Source: Motacilla alba alba
Taxonomy: Eukaryota > Chordata > Aves > Passeriformes > Motacillidae
Length of the DNA stretch: 64,000 nucleotides
Reading direction: 5' to 3'
NCBI RefSeq assembly: GCF_015832195.1
Contig: NC_052017.1
Span: 48,251,652 to 48,315,651, forward strand
The notes under the pieces were generated by a model. That model did no database searches and was not told the DNA's origin. It was given only the letters and a program-made list of their open reading frames with translations. Positions 1-13,560 of this stretch are shown piece after piece. Positions within the stretch are counted from its first letter, which is position 1. Each line of letters opens with the position of its first letter. A program made the translations under genes and the position numbers.

Positions 1-204
1 TTTCAAGTAGCATTATTACTAGATTTAGAAATTTTTCTTGGTATTTTACAGCCTTTCAGAGAAAAGATGTCAGGTGATGAAAGCTACATAATCCAGCCTG
101 CTAGAGAAACGAACATTTCTCTTAAGGAATGTGGATTCAGATCCACGTCTTCCAGTCCTTATAATGCATGCCAAACTGGAACATGGGAAGTCTGCTTTGT
201 CTTT

Positions 205-310
205 ATCTGACACAAGCTGTTAAGTGACTATGTGCAGCCACCTATATAAACAAATTACTTAAATTGGTCTTTGCTTTGTTCAGTTTCTGTCAAAGGCATT
301 AAGCTTACTA
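205..310 (+). mobile_element. Possible MIR-like fragment
   Basis: The run AAATTACTTAAATTGGTC, then TTTGCTTTGTTCAGTTTCTG and TCAAAGGCATT, has the order of the MIR core (CAAGTTACTTAACCTC, TCTGTGCCTCAGTTTCCT, CATCTGTAAAATGG). The upstream AGCTGTTAAGTGAC could be the block before it. The match is short and degraded, so chance similarity cannot be excluded. Confidence 0.25.
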
Positions 311-3300
311 TGGAAGAAAATTACAGCTTTCCTTAAAAGAGGAAGGCATCAGACATCAGTTTAGTGAGGAATCTTTGTGGCTGAGGCATGTTGTATATCC
401 ATTTCAGGAAATGTGTGTCCTCAGCCAGAATTCTCATGACAAATAATTCAAGCTAAATGAAAACCAAATCTAGCTGCAAAGCTTGAGTGCAGGTATGTCG
501 CCTCTGAGAGCACTGGAATGTAACTGCCTCTTTCAAGCCTCTATTGCATATGGGACAACCTGCCAGCACATACCACTAGAAGGTAAGCATATCAGAACAA
601 AATCTTGACATGCAAAGCCATATTCTCCAAGAGTTATAGTAAAAACCAGTGAGACTCAGAAAACTACTTATTTCTTTCTCAGCCTCAACTCCCAACCCTC
701 TGCTTTTCAGTCTAGCAGCATGCCAATCATTCCTGCAGGCCCAGTGTGTCCCCTGATGGCCACCATCCTTCGAGCTGTAATTCAAGAACCTGAGCACAGC
801 TGGTGTCATCACTCAATATTGCGCAAGCCCTTAGAACACAAAACAAACTGCTCAGGTGCTGGCAGGAGGCCACTGTTGGAGTTGGATATGCCTGCACACA
901 ATTCCCACAAGAGATTTTAGCCTACTATTGAGTTTTCTCATGTATATGTTGATTTTGTTTTATATGGTGCTGTAGAACTTCTAGAGAGTGTATGGTCTCC
1001 CATAATGTTGTCGACCTAGTTTGCTATGCATTATCAGAAGAATCAAAATTACAATAATGAAAAGAAAAGCATTTTTTTAGTCCAACTGCTCTAACCTCTG
1101 TATTTTTAAATGTACTCCCAAGGGTATTAGAGGACAAAAATAGATACAATCATATCCACAAGAGTTGGATGCTCGAAAGAGACACTTAGCTTATGCCCTG
1201 TTGTGGAGATGCCTCTAGTTTTCAATACAACTGTTTCAAATACCTGCTACTAAATTAACTCATTTGTACTTTGTCACAGCAAAATTGAAGAGCTCAATCT
1301 GTAGGTTGTATTGAAGATTAGGCCAATCAAAGTAGCACCTTTTTTTTTTTTCCAAAATACCTGGTGGTTAGAGCTGTGACAGAGTATATGAAAGAAATAA
1401 ATTGTCCATTTCCCCATCTACAAGAAACTACCCACCCAGCTAAAGCTACAAAACTCTGAGGGAGACGTCTGCAATTTAAAACTGTTGCTATTTTAGTTGA
1501 TTAGGTAGAACAAATTCTTATAAGTTAAAAGCAATATCCAAGTTTCCAGCCAGTCTGTATATTCAAGGGAATATTCACATATTTCTGCACAGGACTTTAA
1601 CTTGGCAGAATGCCTTGATCTCCAGGCTAGAGGCTTATTTTTGAACTCTGTCAACTACCCTTTCATTACTCAAACAAAAATTTGAATGTTTTGATGCACA
1701 TGGATCTGCATCTACTCTTATCTCTGGTTAGTAATAATTATTAAAGTTTCATTCTGTTTCAGTTTTTTTAGTATATCAGTTCATCTGAAGAATAGTAATA
1801 CACATCCAGTGTGCAGAATAGGCTGTGTGATGTGCAGGGCTGTGTTGTGGGAGATAAGGAGGAGCAGCAGCTCCTCTGCATTGCTCCTGAAGTGAGATTT
1901 CCAGAACATCCTAGCTCCATTCCTACAGAAGTCTAATTATGCAGTCTCTATCACACTGGGGAAGTGTGGATTGATCATCAGGTTACTCCAAGATTAATTC
2001 CAGGCCAAGCCTTATGTGACAGATTGACTTAATTTTTTTTCCAAAATAACTTTTGAAGACTTTGCTGCACCTACCTACAGAGAAGCAGTCCCTCACCATA
2101 TCAGAGTGCAGTGCTGCACCAGGGCTAGGACTGTGAACACACAAAAGCAGGGATCTGTCAGCATCTTCCTACTCCCTTCATTAGGACTCAACATCTACAG
2201 CAGTAGAGGTCAAGGCAGGAACTGAATCCACACAGTTACATGGACCTGTCAATGAGATACCTAAAGAAATTCTGATACCATGAATTGAAGCAACTGACAG
2301 AGTCATGGAAGGAAGTCAATCATACCCAAAACTACACTGTATTTACCTGCAGGTGAAAGCACATCTCTCAAACAGCACAGATGTAAAAAGCTCCAATGAT
2401 TTTTGCTTGCAAGCACAAATAGAAAAGCCATCTCTGAGTCATGCAAAAATATAGTGAAAAAAAAAATTTAACTCAGAAAATGAGTTTAGGAAAGTGTGAG
2501 GCGTCTCATCAAAGGAAATCTGTGTCATGCTATGCAGACTATATTCAGCTCCTAGACCAGGAACATAATACACTTTCAATTTTTATACACTTCTTGACAG
2601 GCCATCAATAGCACATCAGTGGCAGCAGCAATATTGGCAAAAACAAGCCCTGATTCAGCCCTGTACTGGGTACTGCTTTGCAGCAGCTTGTGTAACTCCC
2701 TCGGTATGTGCATCACCTTTTAGAAATCCCTAGGCTTGACAAAATCTTTCCTGGGCACAAGCTTGTGCTGACCACAATAAAGTCTCTAAAATTTCCTAGC
2801 CATTCATAGGATCCAAATTAACAGAATTGCTGATACATAAAGACCGGGAAATGAAGACACAGAGGCAAAGAATAGATATCAGAACTGACATAAAATTTGG
2901 GGCACACAAGACAGGAAAGGGAATGAGAGTTGAGGAGGTAATGCTGGATTATGAGCTAATTTGTCAATTGTGCTGCAGCATGAGGGAGAAAATGATCCTG
3001 TGACCTCACATCTTTGCTTTTCCAGACCAGCACAGCTTCACCAATTGCGTCTCAGCCACCAGGGACTTGTGCAACTTCTGCTGTTTGACAAGAACCTAGC
3101 TGTGCCGATGAGCTGACAAATCCAAAATGCCTCCCGCCCCCAGTCCCTGCTGTGTGCCAAATTGCTATGTGTGCACTTGTGCACCACTTAGAATCCATCT
3201 TCAGTGGTTGCCAAGAATGACCCCCCCCAGTCTCTCCAGCAGAAAGAAGCCCGAAGAGGGAAGTGGGGGGAGATGGAGAGGCAGAGAGAGGGAGTATGCT

Positions 3301-3500
3301 GTGCACTTAGAAAGCCAACTTTTATTTTTAGAGATGTGAAGTAGTGCTCAAACACAGCTTGCTTTTCCCCCAGACAGAAAAGATTAAAAATTAGTTAAAA
3401 AAAAAAAAAATCAGATGGCAGCTTGGCATTAAGCAGGTACCCAAAAATGCCCCTGGATGATGCAAGAGCCTAGCTGAAGCAAGAAGCAGCATTAAAAATT
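311..3500. other. No gene seen
   Basis: Unique AT-rich sequence with only short A or T runs (for example at 1340-1351, 2459-2467 and 3397-3409). The frames at 576-920 and 3052-3339 overlap on opposite strands, are under 85 codons and show no family likeness. Confidence 0.7.
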
Positions 3501-3565
3501 CCTAATGAGCAGAGATCAGGACACACAAGTCCCCTTGCAGGTGCCTAAATGGATGTTCCTGTGCG

Positions 3566-3585
3566 CACACACACACACACACACA
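3566..3585 (+). repeat. (CA)10 microsatellite
   Basis: Ten uninterrupted CA units preceded by GTGCG. A likely polymorphic dinucleotide repeat. Confidence 0.97.
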
Positions 3586-4109
3586 TCCTGCCCACATCCA
3601 ACCTGCCTGCTCTGCACCAGCCCATTCACAAAGCAGCTCACCCAGCAAACAGGCAGGCTGGTTCCTGTGGCAGAGGTTTTAGGAAAGACCACTTGGTTTA
3701 ACTCCCTACAGGCGCTGTGATGCCATCCCAGATTGCCATTTGGACCTGGATTTAGTGACTGCTGCAGCCCTACCAGAAGGAGGAAGAGGTGTGTTAACTG
3801 CAGCAGCTGAGGAGAAGAGAAAGCAGAGACGAGCAGAGGGAGCAGGGAGAACAAGCTCAGTGCAAGATGCTGGCCTCAACACTTGGCCGATACAAGCTGC
3901 TAGCAAAAACAGATTGTCAAAGGATGGGACACTAATGATTAGAGATTAACTAGAACAGATATATCTGAAACATGCCTGGTAGGAAACAAGAGTATGTCAT
4001 CATTGTCTGAGTACACTTATCTGTCTTATTTTTTTTGCTTTTACTTACACATATTCTTGACACAAGGGAACATGCTAAAAAAGCTATTCTGGCTGAGAGA
4101 AAAAATACT

Positions 4110-4131
4110 TCAAACCTAGTTCAAACCTAGT
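4110..4131 (+). repeat. Tandem duplication of an 11-mer
   Basis: TCAAACCTAGT occurs twice in direct tandem with no mismatch. Confidence 0.9.
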
Positions 4132-5801
4132 TAATTCTCCATCTCTTGGAAAAACACATTTGAGCGGTTTCAAAGATGATTTGGGGGAACATTGAGACTT
4201 TTTTGTCTCACCCTAAAACAACGTGGTCTGGAAAACAACACTAAAAAAGGGGATACATCAATCTCCCATTGCTCTTCAGATGTCACATACTGCAATAGCC
4301 TCCAGTTTTGGTAACATAGAATGAGTTTCTGTAAATCATGAGGGGCAAGGTGACACTGAAGTCTAGCAAGATACCAAAAAACAAGGTTCCACTGCAGAGG
4401 TGGGGGCCCTGCACATCATGGATCATTTGGCAGAACGTGCAGGTTAAATGGCATCCATCTCTGGCTTGGGGGTGCAGCTCTGAAAGACAGCTTTAATTTC
4501 CAACACCCACCTTGAATTGCTGGCTGGCACAAATGAAGTAGGGCATCAGGAGCTTATTAAAGATGGTTGACTAGATGCATGATTATAGGTAGTACAGCAA
4601 TCCCTGTCTTTGTAAGAAAGATGTATTTTCCTGAAATAATATATATATTTTTTTTTTCTTTTTAAATCCTCAATTCTAAGCAGAAGAGAAGGAAGATCTG
4701 CAATGAAATGAACAAGTCCATGTTTGGATGGCAAGTCAGACGAGGCTAGGCTTTTTCGCTGACAGGAACCTTAAAAAGACCCTGAGTTCATGTTTCGAGA
4801 ACTTCATCAGAATTTTAACCTCTCATTTGTGAAATGACACTGCCCACAAGTTTATCACTGTCAGAAGCTATTAGCAAGTACAAATATCCTCCAGATGAAA
4901 AGCCTTTATATTTTCTATTAAAAAATGCCAATGGTTTTATATTTGTAGTGTTCACATTTGTGTGTTGATTAGCAACTCTTTTCCAGCTGCACTGAAAATG
5001 TCTTCACAATACAGGGAGGAGAGCAACTTCAAGGCAGCATTACCAGCTAGGAAAGCATAATTATATTTTACTCACTCAAGCTCCCCCTTCCACCCCCAAA
5101 TTATGTGAGGCTCATCCCATTCTGTTGCCAATTCCTTCCTTAGCATCATCTACAGAGGCCAACTCACATCCTACCACCGAGTTCACCTCTTAGATAGCTT
5201 CCTACTTGCAAGCAAAAACCAGAGCAAAGATTAGTACTAACTCCAGTCCCTGTTTCTGATATATCACAATCATCTCCCACTCATTAGTGTGACTGCCTCC
5301 AGTTTTGGATAAAATAAGACTTTCTTATCTCTCTGAAAAAAAAAAAACAGTTTCCCCAATTCTTGGTGTTTATTCTGTCATATGTTTATTTTTAGACTTA
5401 TTTGTTATAGTGGATAACAAATCATTGCCCTATCCCTATCTATATCTGTCAGCTAATCAGCTTAACTTGCAAGACTAACACCTAACTGGACAAATATATA
5501 TTATTCTCCTGATTAGTCTCCAGCCTGGAATACATCACTGCTGTCACTCTGGTATTAATTTCTCATGGCCAGTGATTCCTTACATGGAATCAGACCATCT
5601 ATTCAAATAGTCCCATATTCTCCTGGAAGCTGACAGCATAAATATAATAAAGTTTATTTTCATCCTCCTGCTGAAGCTGGTTTTCTTAGTGACTGTTTCT
5701 ATGAAAATCCTGCCTGAAGATTTAACCACTGAAATCACAACAAAAAGGAGGAACATGAAGAGTAGTGTACTGACCATGCTCTCTCTCAGATGTTATTAGT
5801 T

Positions 5802-5829
5802 TCTAGACTTTCTAGACTTTCTGAGCTTT
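5802..5829 (+). repeat. Short tandem repeat of CTAGACTTT
   Basis: CTAGACTTT occurs twice in tandem, followed by a third diverged unit (CTGAGCTTT). Confidence 0.85.
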
Positions 5830-5841
5830 CTCAACAGCATA

Positions 5842-5884
5842 ATATTTTGAGATTGGCACTGCACAAAATAATATCTCAAAATAT
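5842..5884. repeat. Inverted repeat, 12-bp arms
   Basis: ATATTTTGAGAT (5842-5853) and ATCTCAAAATAT (5873-5884) are exact reverse complements separated by 19 bases. The arms are AT-rich and this could arise by chance. Confidence 0.85.
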
Positions 5885-8800
5885 AGGTCCAAGTATGAAA
5901 ATGCCTTTTTTTAATTAATATTTTTAATACTGACTGTCAAAAACACAGTTCTAAAGATTTTTAGAAGAGTGAAAAGGGAAGGGAGGTTGACCACTGCCAG
6001 AGTACTTTCAATTACAACACTTTTGGTCTCTATGCCCAGAGTTCCAAAAATCAGACACAAGTGTTGCATTGTCTGCTCTCAACAGTAGAAACCCATCTGG
6101 CAAGTCAGCCTGATTTGTTAAAACAAAATCATGGACCATATTGTGTCATTGCTTTTTATGCAAACCCCCACCCCCCCAATCTAAATTTCAGTGGCAATGG
6201 GAGGGGAGTTTAGCTCTAAAACTGATAGCAGGTTACAGCCTGTGGGGTTCTCCATAATGTCTGAAGATTATACAGAATAGGAAGCATTCAGACAAATTGA
6301 TGGGGAAACCGGCAACACAGATAAGGTTTTATTTCCTAGTGCATGACTAGATATTTTAGAAAGTGCTAGGGATTAAAAAAAGTTAAAAAAAAAAAAGAAA
6401 ACTAAATACAAAAACCAAAAAGCAATCTCCACCCACTTTCTCCCCCAACGCATCCTCCCCCTACAAACATAGGCGCTGGCATAGTTGATGAGTCAGGGAA
6501 AGGGACCCTTTAAGGCCAACAGCATGTCCTACCCACTTTTTGTCTTACACTTAGTCAGCCATGAATGAGATATGCCCATCATAGTCTGGACAGGAGTATA
6601 TATTGCTCTGCTTCTTTCTTTTGAGAATTCTCTGAGGGGAACTGAGGCTCACCCTTGCATGTTTAATAAACAAAGAAAAAAACTTTGGGCTGACATGAAG
6701 AACTGGAGTAGTCTTTTTTTGCATGCGTGCGACAGGCTGGAGCACTCTGGGAGTAGTGCCCCTGAGAAGTCACAATCCCCTCACAGCCCCAGTGGAGGCA
6801 ACAAGCTCTAAGTATTATGTAAACATGTTTCTGCAACTCAGACATGATCCTTTTACACAGCACAACAGTTGAGCCATGTTTAAGAAAGTAACTGCATGCA
6901 AACCAGCTTACCCTTGTTATGGTGCCACTAGAAATACAGCAAAGCACCAGCCAGAGGGTAGTGGAATAGAGTGTGGCAGCCTGAAATGCCATGATGAAAA
7001 CACCCAGAGAGGTAGCCAGGCTCTCCTAGAGTGCTGCCCCTGTCAGCTGCCTCGACCGCCTGGCTGACACCGTGCCTTGCGTTTCTGGCTGAGCATTCAG
7101 GAAAGCAAGACGGCCATATCTCATTACGATTCCTGACAGTGACTGTTAGCAGAGCCACCGTGAAGACCTGGGATGGACAACAAACTGATGTTTTAGAAGC
7201 AAATAGCAAACTCTTTATTAGAGGAACACTTACTGTATAAGGGAAACAGAAGACTAATAGATCATGGGCCTACTGGCGAGCAAAACCAGCTCAACTTTTA
7301 AATTAGACACTGTGAGAGATAATCACTCTTCCCTATATTAGACTTCACTTCCCTTGGTCTTTAAATGTCAGCAATAAAGTGCTACAGTTGTAGTTGCTGA
7401 GCATTATCAATGTATTGATATATATTTGTACTCTTTAATACTTTTTAAATACTACAGTATCAATATATTTGACATCTTCTCATGGCAGCACCACAAACGG
7501 ATGAACTTTTAGTTCAAAATGGATGATAATGGGGGAAGAGAACAGAATGCAAAACATGAGGCAATTGTGTAGCCTGACAATTTATAACATTACCTGCCTT
7601 CTGCTGCCCCATTATTTATGTCTGGGTGGGGAGATAAAGAAAAGAAAGATAGTTGCAGGGAGGACAGCTTAATTTAAAACACTGTCACTTGCACCAGCTA
7701 AAGTCAGGAGTCAGGTTCTCAATATATGTAACAGGTGCACTGCCGCCGAGCAGATCCACTAATAACAAAATCAATTTAAAATAAAGTCTTCCTAAAACAA
7801 AGATGAATGAAAAGGGAACAAAAAAGCCCCAAATCAGAATGCTTTTTAAGTGTAGGCTGTAACATTTCAGCTGTTTTCTACTGGCCATCAAGACAGAAAT
7901 TAAAAACACCCCCAGTTTCCAGTCTGTGGCAGAGCAGGGGTTTTGTCTCTGGGCTCTTTTAAGTGTCTTTGCGCAGTAAACAGGTCTTGTAACTTCCCAT
8001 GTCAAAAGTCTGTGCCCAGCATTATGGGTTCATATTCCACACTTGGACTCAGATCTAGGCTGAGTCAGCCTGCTGGGTCTGCCTCAAAACCTGCCCACCA
8101 ACACAAGCAAGAGCAGCTGCAGGCAGCAGGATGCTTCTAGCATCACCCAGCAGACAGGCAGCATAGCCAGTCACAGATCATCTCTCCCTCAGATTTACAA
8201 CACACCAAGCCAAAATGCCTCCAATGACAGAAAGCAATTACACCTTAAGCCCAGGGGTTAGAGAGAATAAAGGCATATCATTGTTTGGATTAAGTTATGT
8301 GAAATACAGATCTCCCAGGCTAGCTTTTTTATCTTTTTCTGTCCTTTCCTCTCCACACCCACTCGATGATTCTTGCACAAGGTAGGTAGGTTTCACATTG
8401 CCCTTGGCTATAATAGTTTGCAAAGTGTTTTAATGCTCTAAGTATGAATGTTAAAGTATTGTCCACCCACAAATGCACAGAAGCAGATCCAAACTGACAT
8501 TTATTACGAATCTAACATGGGTAAATATCATAATTTTCATTTCAGACAAAAAATGCAGTACCTTCCATGGCTATGTGCTGTCTTCACGAATAAGAACTCA
8601 CAAAATCTGCTTACATTAACATTAAAAAAAAAAAAAGAGGATGTAGTAGAAATATGTGAAACATCTACTGAAAGCAGACAGATTTTGCTCAATTCTTCAT
8701 TGGCATTAATATCAGTCAGGTTCAGCTGGGCTGAAGCAAGCAGAATTGCACAAATATAAAAAGAAAAGCAGTCTCCTCACTTTTAACTAGTCACACAGAC

Positions 8801-10249
8801 ATCTATCTTTTGGGAAGAAAAAGGAATGGGTACTAATTCACAGTCCAGACTGTTATAAAGGTAATAAAAGTTCTGCAAGCTCAAAACTAGAATTCATAAA
8901 TCCACCATGCATGTACATTTGGAGCTTTCAGTTTCACATCAAATCTCAACAAAAATGGAGAATGCCAGAGCATCAGTACAATTTGCCATGAGAACACATA
9001 GCTTCTAAAAATCCCAAAGTGTTCCTACCAAACACATTGTCACGACACTGAGTAGCAATAAGACATCAAACATCCGCTGTCATCAAAAATGTTCTCATCA
9101 AAAATAAAGCATAGCAACAGATTAATTTGCAGGTCAAAGATTATCATTAGATTGGGTAATGTTACTGCGTGACTCTGTCCTGATGACAAGGATTACAACG
9201 AGAACAGAAAATTGTGTGGATGATACCCATGTGAACAGCATCAACAGCTGAAGAAAGAATTATTTCTGCAACTGTGGAAAGCCAGCAAAGCAGAATTTTG
9301 CTTATTTGTGTAGAGCAATAATGGAATGATACTCTTATCCTGTGACATCCTTATTCTAGTAGTGACAGATCTTTTGCTGACCAAAAAGCATTTTGATAGG
9401 ACATGAAAACTTTCAACATTCTTGAATTGTTGGTTTTTTATATTTTTTTGTTCTTCTATTTTGCTGAGGTAATCACCCCACTAAATTAAAAAAAACATGA
9501 TTGAAATAATTTTACTTTTGTCTTCATTTCCATTACCTATTAAAACACATGCTTCCTATCCTTTCTCTCAAATTTTATTAGAACTGGTTTTGCAGAGGAA
9601 TCTTTTTCTATATGCAACTGGAGTTACTAACACCCTGTTAACAGTAACTCACCCAAAGCAGCACAGCCCTTTTCAGAGGGCTCTTGTGCTGATTCATTTT
9701 GCTGTCATCTACCACCCATGCCTTACTATGCACATGCAACCAAAGGAGGCTGCAGGCAAGCTGTATCTGCCACAGGACCCTGAAACTCGTCTTTCTATAT
9801 TGACTATGAATTGAAATAAGCAGAGATGCCTCTCTTCTCTAAATTTGAGCCATCTTTTACTTCTGCCATGCTCTCCTTTCTATCTCAGCCCTGTTCCTCT
9901 CTATTTTTTCAGAATAATTTTCTTTCTCAGTAAATGTCTCCTCCACCACTCTGTTCAACAGTACGACTCAACACATTTGCAGGATCTCACTTCAATTTTA
10001 CAACAGTATGCTTGACAGGATAGTCCCAAATTATGTTGCTAGCTGGTAGTCCAAACACCTTGTAAATGTGGCAAATCCATCCATCAGCAAACCAGGGACC
10101 CAGGACCCAAAATGCCCTTGTTAACATTTAACAAGAAAATCACTACAGACATAGTGGAATAGCATGTCAGATGGGAGCCCAAGGGGTTAAAAGAAGAAAA
10201 TCTCAACTATTTCAGTACATCTTCCTATAAACTGCATGAACACCTTCCC

Positions 10250-10265
10250 TTTTTTTTTTTTTTTT
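10250..10265 (+). repeat. Poly-T run, 16 bases
   Basis: Sixteen consecutive T after CTTCCC. Read on the minus strand it is an A-run and gives the lysine run in the 162-codon minus frame at 10225-10713, which is judged to be chance. Confidence 0.95.
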
Positions 10266-12970
10266 GACACTTGTCTTTTAAAAATATATTTCTGTTTTGA
10301 CATCCTGGTTCTGAACATATTTCATTCCTGCCAACCCACTGTTTGTGTTTTGAATAACTTGGAACAGATGAAGTGCTGGTCCAGAGACAAGAAATCCTCC
10401 GAACATCTGTCAACCGCTTCAGCACCGAGAGCTGAAAGCAAGCTCTGCCAGTAGCTCTGCCTGTCCTGCTGCACTCAGAGGCTGTGGGAGTTGTTAGGAT
10501 GCCTTCACAGCCAGGCAGGCAGTGGAGGATGAAGGAAGCAGCATGACTCGAAGCTGCAGTGCTATAGTGGTGGTCTGACGCTCCCTGGGATGTGTGGAAT
10601 GAGGTAGGGGGAATGTTATGAATAAGGAAAAAAAATCCTACAGTGGCACTGAAAAGCAGGAGTAGTGCCTCCTTTGTCACAGGTAGAGAAAGGAGAAAAG
10701 AAGGAAAATTCATTCTCTCACAGAAAGCACACCTGTGATTTTAATGAGATGAAAACCTTTATGCTGGCAAACTGCAGAGATCCTTTACCATGTCCCTTCA
10801 AGGGTCTTAATCCCTCCTAAACCCTCATGGGACAAAAAAAAAACAAAAACCCAAACCACTTTAGTTGCAAAAATAGCAACTAAAGAACTAATGAGGAAAG
10901 ATAAAGAATCTAGCATTGAAAACTATCTGGATGACATTGGGGAGAGCACCCTGGCAAGCAAGTCCCATGCTTATCTTCAGGGAGCTGGTGGACCCTGACC
11001 AGCAGTGCTGTGCCTGGGAGAGGGAGTGAGGAGGAAGTGAAAGCAGAGCTCATGCTGCTTGGTGTCTCCTCTCAGGCTGCCTTCTCTTGATGGCCAGTGT
11101 GGGCAGGGCCAGGAGGAGCTGGAGGGGAGTTTCTGTGACTCAATGAGCCCAGGGGCACACTGTTTCACAAGAGTGAGCTCCTGAGCTGTGAAACTGCAGG
11201 CAGGGACTCACGTTTAGGGATCTGAACATGGCACCACAATCAAATATAACGCTTATTCAACAGGTTTTTGTACCCATTTCTGTAGGCCAAGATCCTCCAT
11301 AGTTTCTGGGTTTCTGCTCAAAGACAGAATCCTGCTGCAGGGCTGACAGGGCAGATGTGCAACTCAAGGTGCACTCTCATTCTTAGATGTGCAAAATCAC
11401 TAGTAACGTCTGGAGCCCCTCATTTCCAAAAAGCCAAGAAGCAATGCTCAGTGTCAAGCTTCAACTGAATACCTCTGAAGTTTTGACATACTCTGCATTT
11501 GAATCAGCCCTATGCAGCATCAAATCTGTTTAGCATCTAAAACTCATGGATATGAGCTTAAGAATCAGTTTTTGTGGTTGACTCAATGGGTCCCACCGCT
11601 GATCACCTCCTTTCCTCATGCCCTTCTCCAATGGCAAAAACTACTCAGTGACATCAACAGGGGTCACCCCCATCCTCAAAGTCTTACATTCTCACACACA
11701 CACAGAGGCTTCAAAAAAATCCATCCTTTAGTATTAATGTAATATGCCTGTATATATCATTAACCTTCCCTTGTGCACACCCAAGATGAGAAATCACATC
11801 CAAAGACCAGGAGATACACAGACATTTGGTGAAGGCATAGTTTTATGAGGATGAGGACAGTGTCATGTGACTCAGTGCCTGTGTCAGAGCGTTGGCACAG
11901 CAGACAGGAATCCTGAACACATCAAGTGGCATGTTTTACCAAAAAATGTGTGGACAGCAGCTCTTCCAACAAAATGGAATTTGCTTTCTTTTCCATGCAT
12001 TGTATTTAAACATCAACTCTGCATGAGGAGGAAAGCCTCCAGAAGGTTTCCTGGCCTCTCAGGAGATGCTAAGAGACTTAAACAAATTTTGAGTTTTCTA
12101 TGAATGACAGGTACAATCTATATAATCACAAAGCTGTGCTTAAAGAGCCTTGAAGGACCATTTAGAGTTACAGCCTTGAAAAAAATACAGTAAGAGAATG
12201 TTCTCCTGAAAGGTAAAGTGATTCCCAAGTACTTCAGCTACATTAGTTTGCTTGTTTGTTCACAAGAACAGCTAAGGTGTCTCACTGAGTTAAACACATT
12301 TTGTCCCTGAAAATAGTGGCACTATCTGATCCCTGTTGCTTAAGAAGTGAGACAGCAGAGAGCAGCAGGAGACACAGATAAAATCATGACACTCAATATT
12401 TAAATTCATCAGAAATCTGAAATTAATGAGCAATGCTCCAACCACATTAGGCTTGGAAATAAGAGACAGACTTCCACTTTTATCATCTCTAACTAACACT
12501 GTTTTATCTGCATCTTAGTTATCATAGAAACTTTCCCAAAATCTTCACAGAAATTACCCAATTAAATGGTATTTCTGTGTGCAAAAGAGTTCAATTAGTT
12601 GGGACAATTAAATAACTTGAAAGGCAAGTTGCTGAGCTTCATACTTTTATGAAGCAAAAACCTAAACTTTGATGAAAGTAAATAGAACATTCAGTAGTGA
12701 TAAACTAAAGGAAACACAAACAAATAAAACCTGGAAAGAAATCCCTGGATTTAATGCCTATTTAAAAAGGTAACAATAGTTAGAAGGCTGTTTTGCTTGT
12801 TTTCTTAAATTAAATAAACATATTTCAAGCTCAGTGACAAAAAAAATCTAAACTAAAATGTAGGTATCCCCTAGTTAAAATATTTTAACAAATAACAACA
12901 AAGAAAAGGGCTGATGTGTCAGCATGAGTCTGAACCAGATGCATTTTGGGAAGAAGCAATAATCCAGTGT
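10266..12970. other. No gene seen
   Basis: Includes a slightly GC-richer patch (about 10340-10600 and 10950-11170). The longest open frame of the window (minus strand, 10713-10225, 162 codons) lies here. It starts with a plain hydrophobic stretch and ends in a poly-Lys run encoded by the poly-T tract. It shows no domain and is not supported as a gene. Confidence 0.65.
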
Positions 12971-12971
12971 A

Positions 12972-13392
12972 AGGAATCATGGAGGTTGGAAAAGACCTCC
13001 AAGATCATTGAGTCCAACCATTGGCGCAGCAGCATCGTATTCACCACTAAACTATATCCCCAGGTGCTGCATTCACATGCTTTTTGAACACTCCCAGGGA
13101 CTGCTATTCCACTACTTTCCTGAGTGGCTTGTTCCAATGCCTGAGTACTCTTTCAGTGAGGAAAATTTTCCTAATATCTAATCTAAACCTTCCCTGCAAC
13201 AACTTGAGGCAATTTCCTCTCATCCTGTCACTTGTTACTTGGGAGATCAGCCCCCACCTCACTACAGCCTCCTTCTAGGAAGCTGTAGAGATCAATAAGG
13301 TCCCACTTCAACTTGCTTTTCTCCAGGATAAACAACCCCGGCTCGCTCAGCTGCTCCTCATCACCTGTAGGGTTCTATTGACCCTAGATCAT
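12972..13392 (-). mobile_element. CR1 LINE fragment, 5'-truncated
   Basis: The plus strand reads as the reverse complement of a CR1 3' end. It starts with AGGAATCATGGAGGTTGG, then AAAGACCTCCAAGATCATTG and GAGTCCAACC, which is the hallmark of avian CR1 3' ends. Further on come the blocks for the ORF2 C-terminus. Read on the minus strand they give LEKSK, then [13 protein letters not shown], then [13 protein letters not shown] followed by a stop, so the frame is broken. Only the last roughly 420 bp remain and the reverse-transcriptase catalytic region is absent, which is typical of 5'-truncated CR1 copies. Similarity fades near 13370-13392, so the 5' edge is approximate. The element is inactive. 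Its 3' end carries only one unit of the usual terminal short repeat. It differs in sequence type from the CR1 at 55.9 kb, so the two are probably different subfamilies. Confidence 0.93.
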
Positions 13393-13449
13393 GATAAGGA
13401 AGGAACTGAATGCTACTCTTGATTCTATCACAGTCAGTCCTCAAATAGG

Positions 13450-13560
13450 ACTTATTCTTTGTGACTCAGTTTCCCCAGATGTGCAGTAGGAAGGATGGAC
13501 CTATTCTGTAAAGGGTCCAGGCTTATGAATGCGTATTTCAGTGTTAAGCTCAGTACTTCC
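13450..13560 (+). mobile_element. Possible MIR-like fragment beside the CR1
   Basis: The line TTCTTTGTGACTCAGTTTCC, then CCAGATGTGCAGTAGGAAGG, resembles the MIR core segment CTCTGTGCCTCAGTTTCC, CCATCTGTAAAATGGGG. The similarity is clear over about 40 bp and weak after that. It lies only about 60 bp beyond the 5' edge of the CR1, so it may mark where the CR1 inserted near an older repeat. Confidence 0.35.

Larger units (their letters stand above)
3590..10240. other. No gene seen
   Basis: Apart from the small repeats listed, I see nothing I can name. A patch at 7020-7160 has more CpG than its surroundings, but it is far too short and weak for a CpG island. The frames at 6663-7240 sit on both strands over the same bases and look accidental. 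Confidence 0.65.

Noticed and set aside
2820..2900. GAAGACACAGAGGCAAAG, similar to the MIR antisense GAAACTGAGGCACAGAG block
   Set aside because: The neighbouring MIR blocks are missing, so the similarity rests on under 20 bases.
3740..3949. Arg/Ala/Glu-rich 69-codon frame in a GC-richer patch
   Set aside because: The opposite strand is also open, there is no family likeness, and the composition explains the residues.
7020..7160. CpG-enriched patch suggestive of a promoter
   Set aside because: Only a handful of CpG in 140 bp, with no extended island, TATA box or following exon.
10225..10713. Longest open frame in the window (minus strand, 162 codons)
   Set aside because: No domain or homology is recognised, the end is a poly-Lys run from a poly-T tract, and the length is not exceptional for the number of frames examined.
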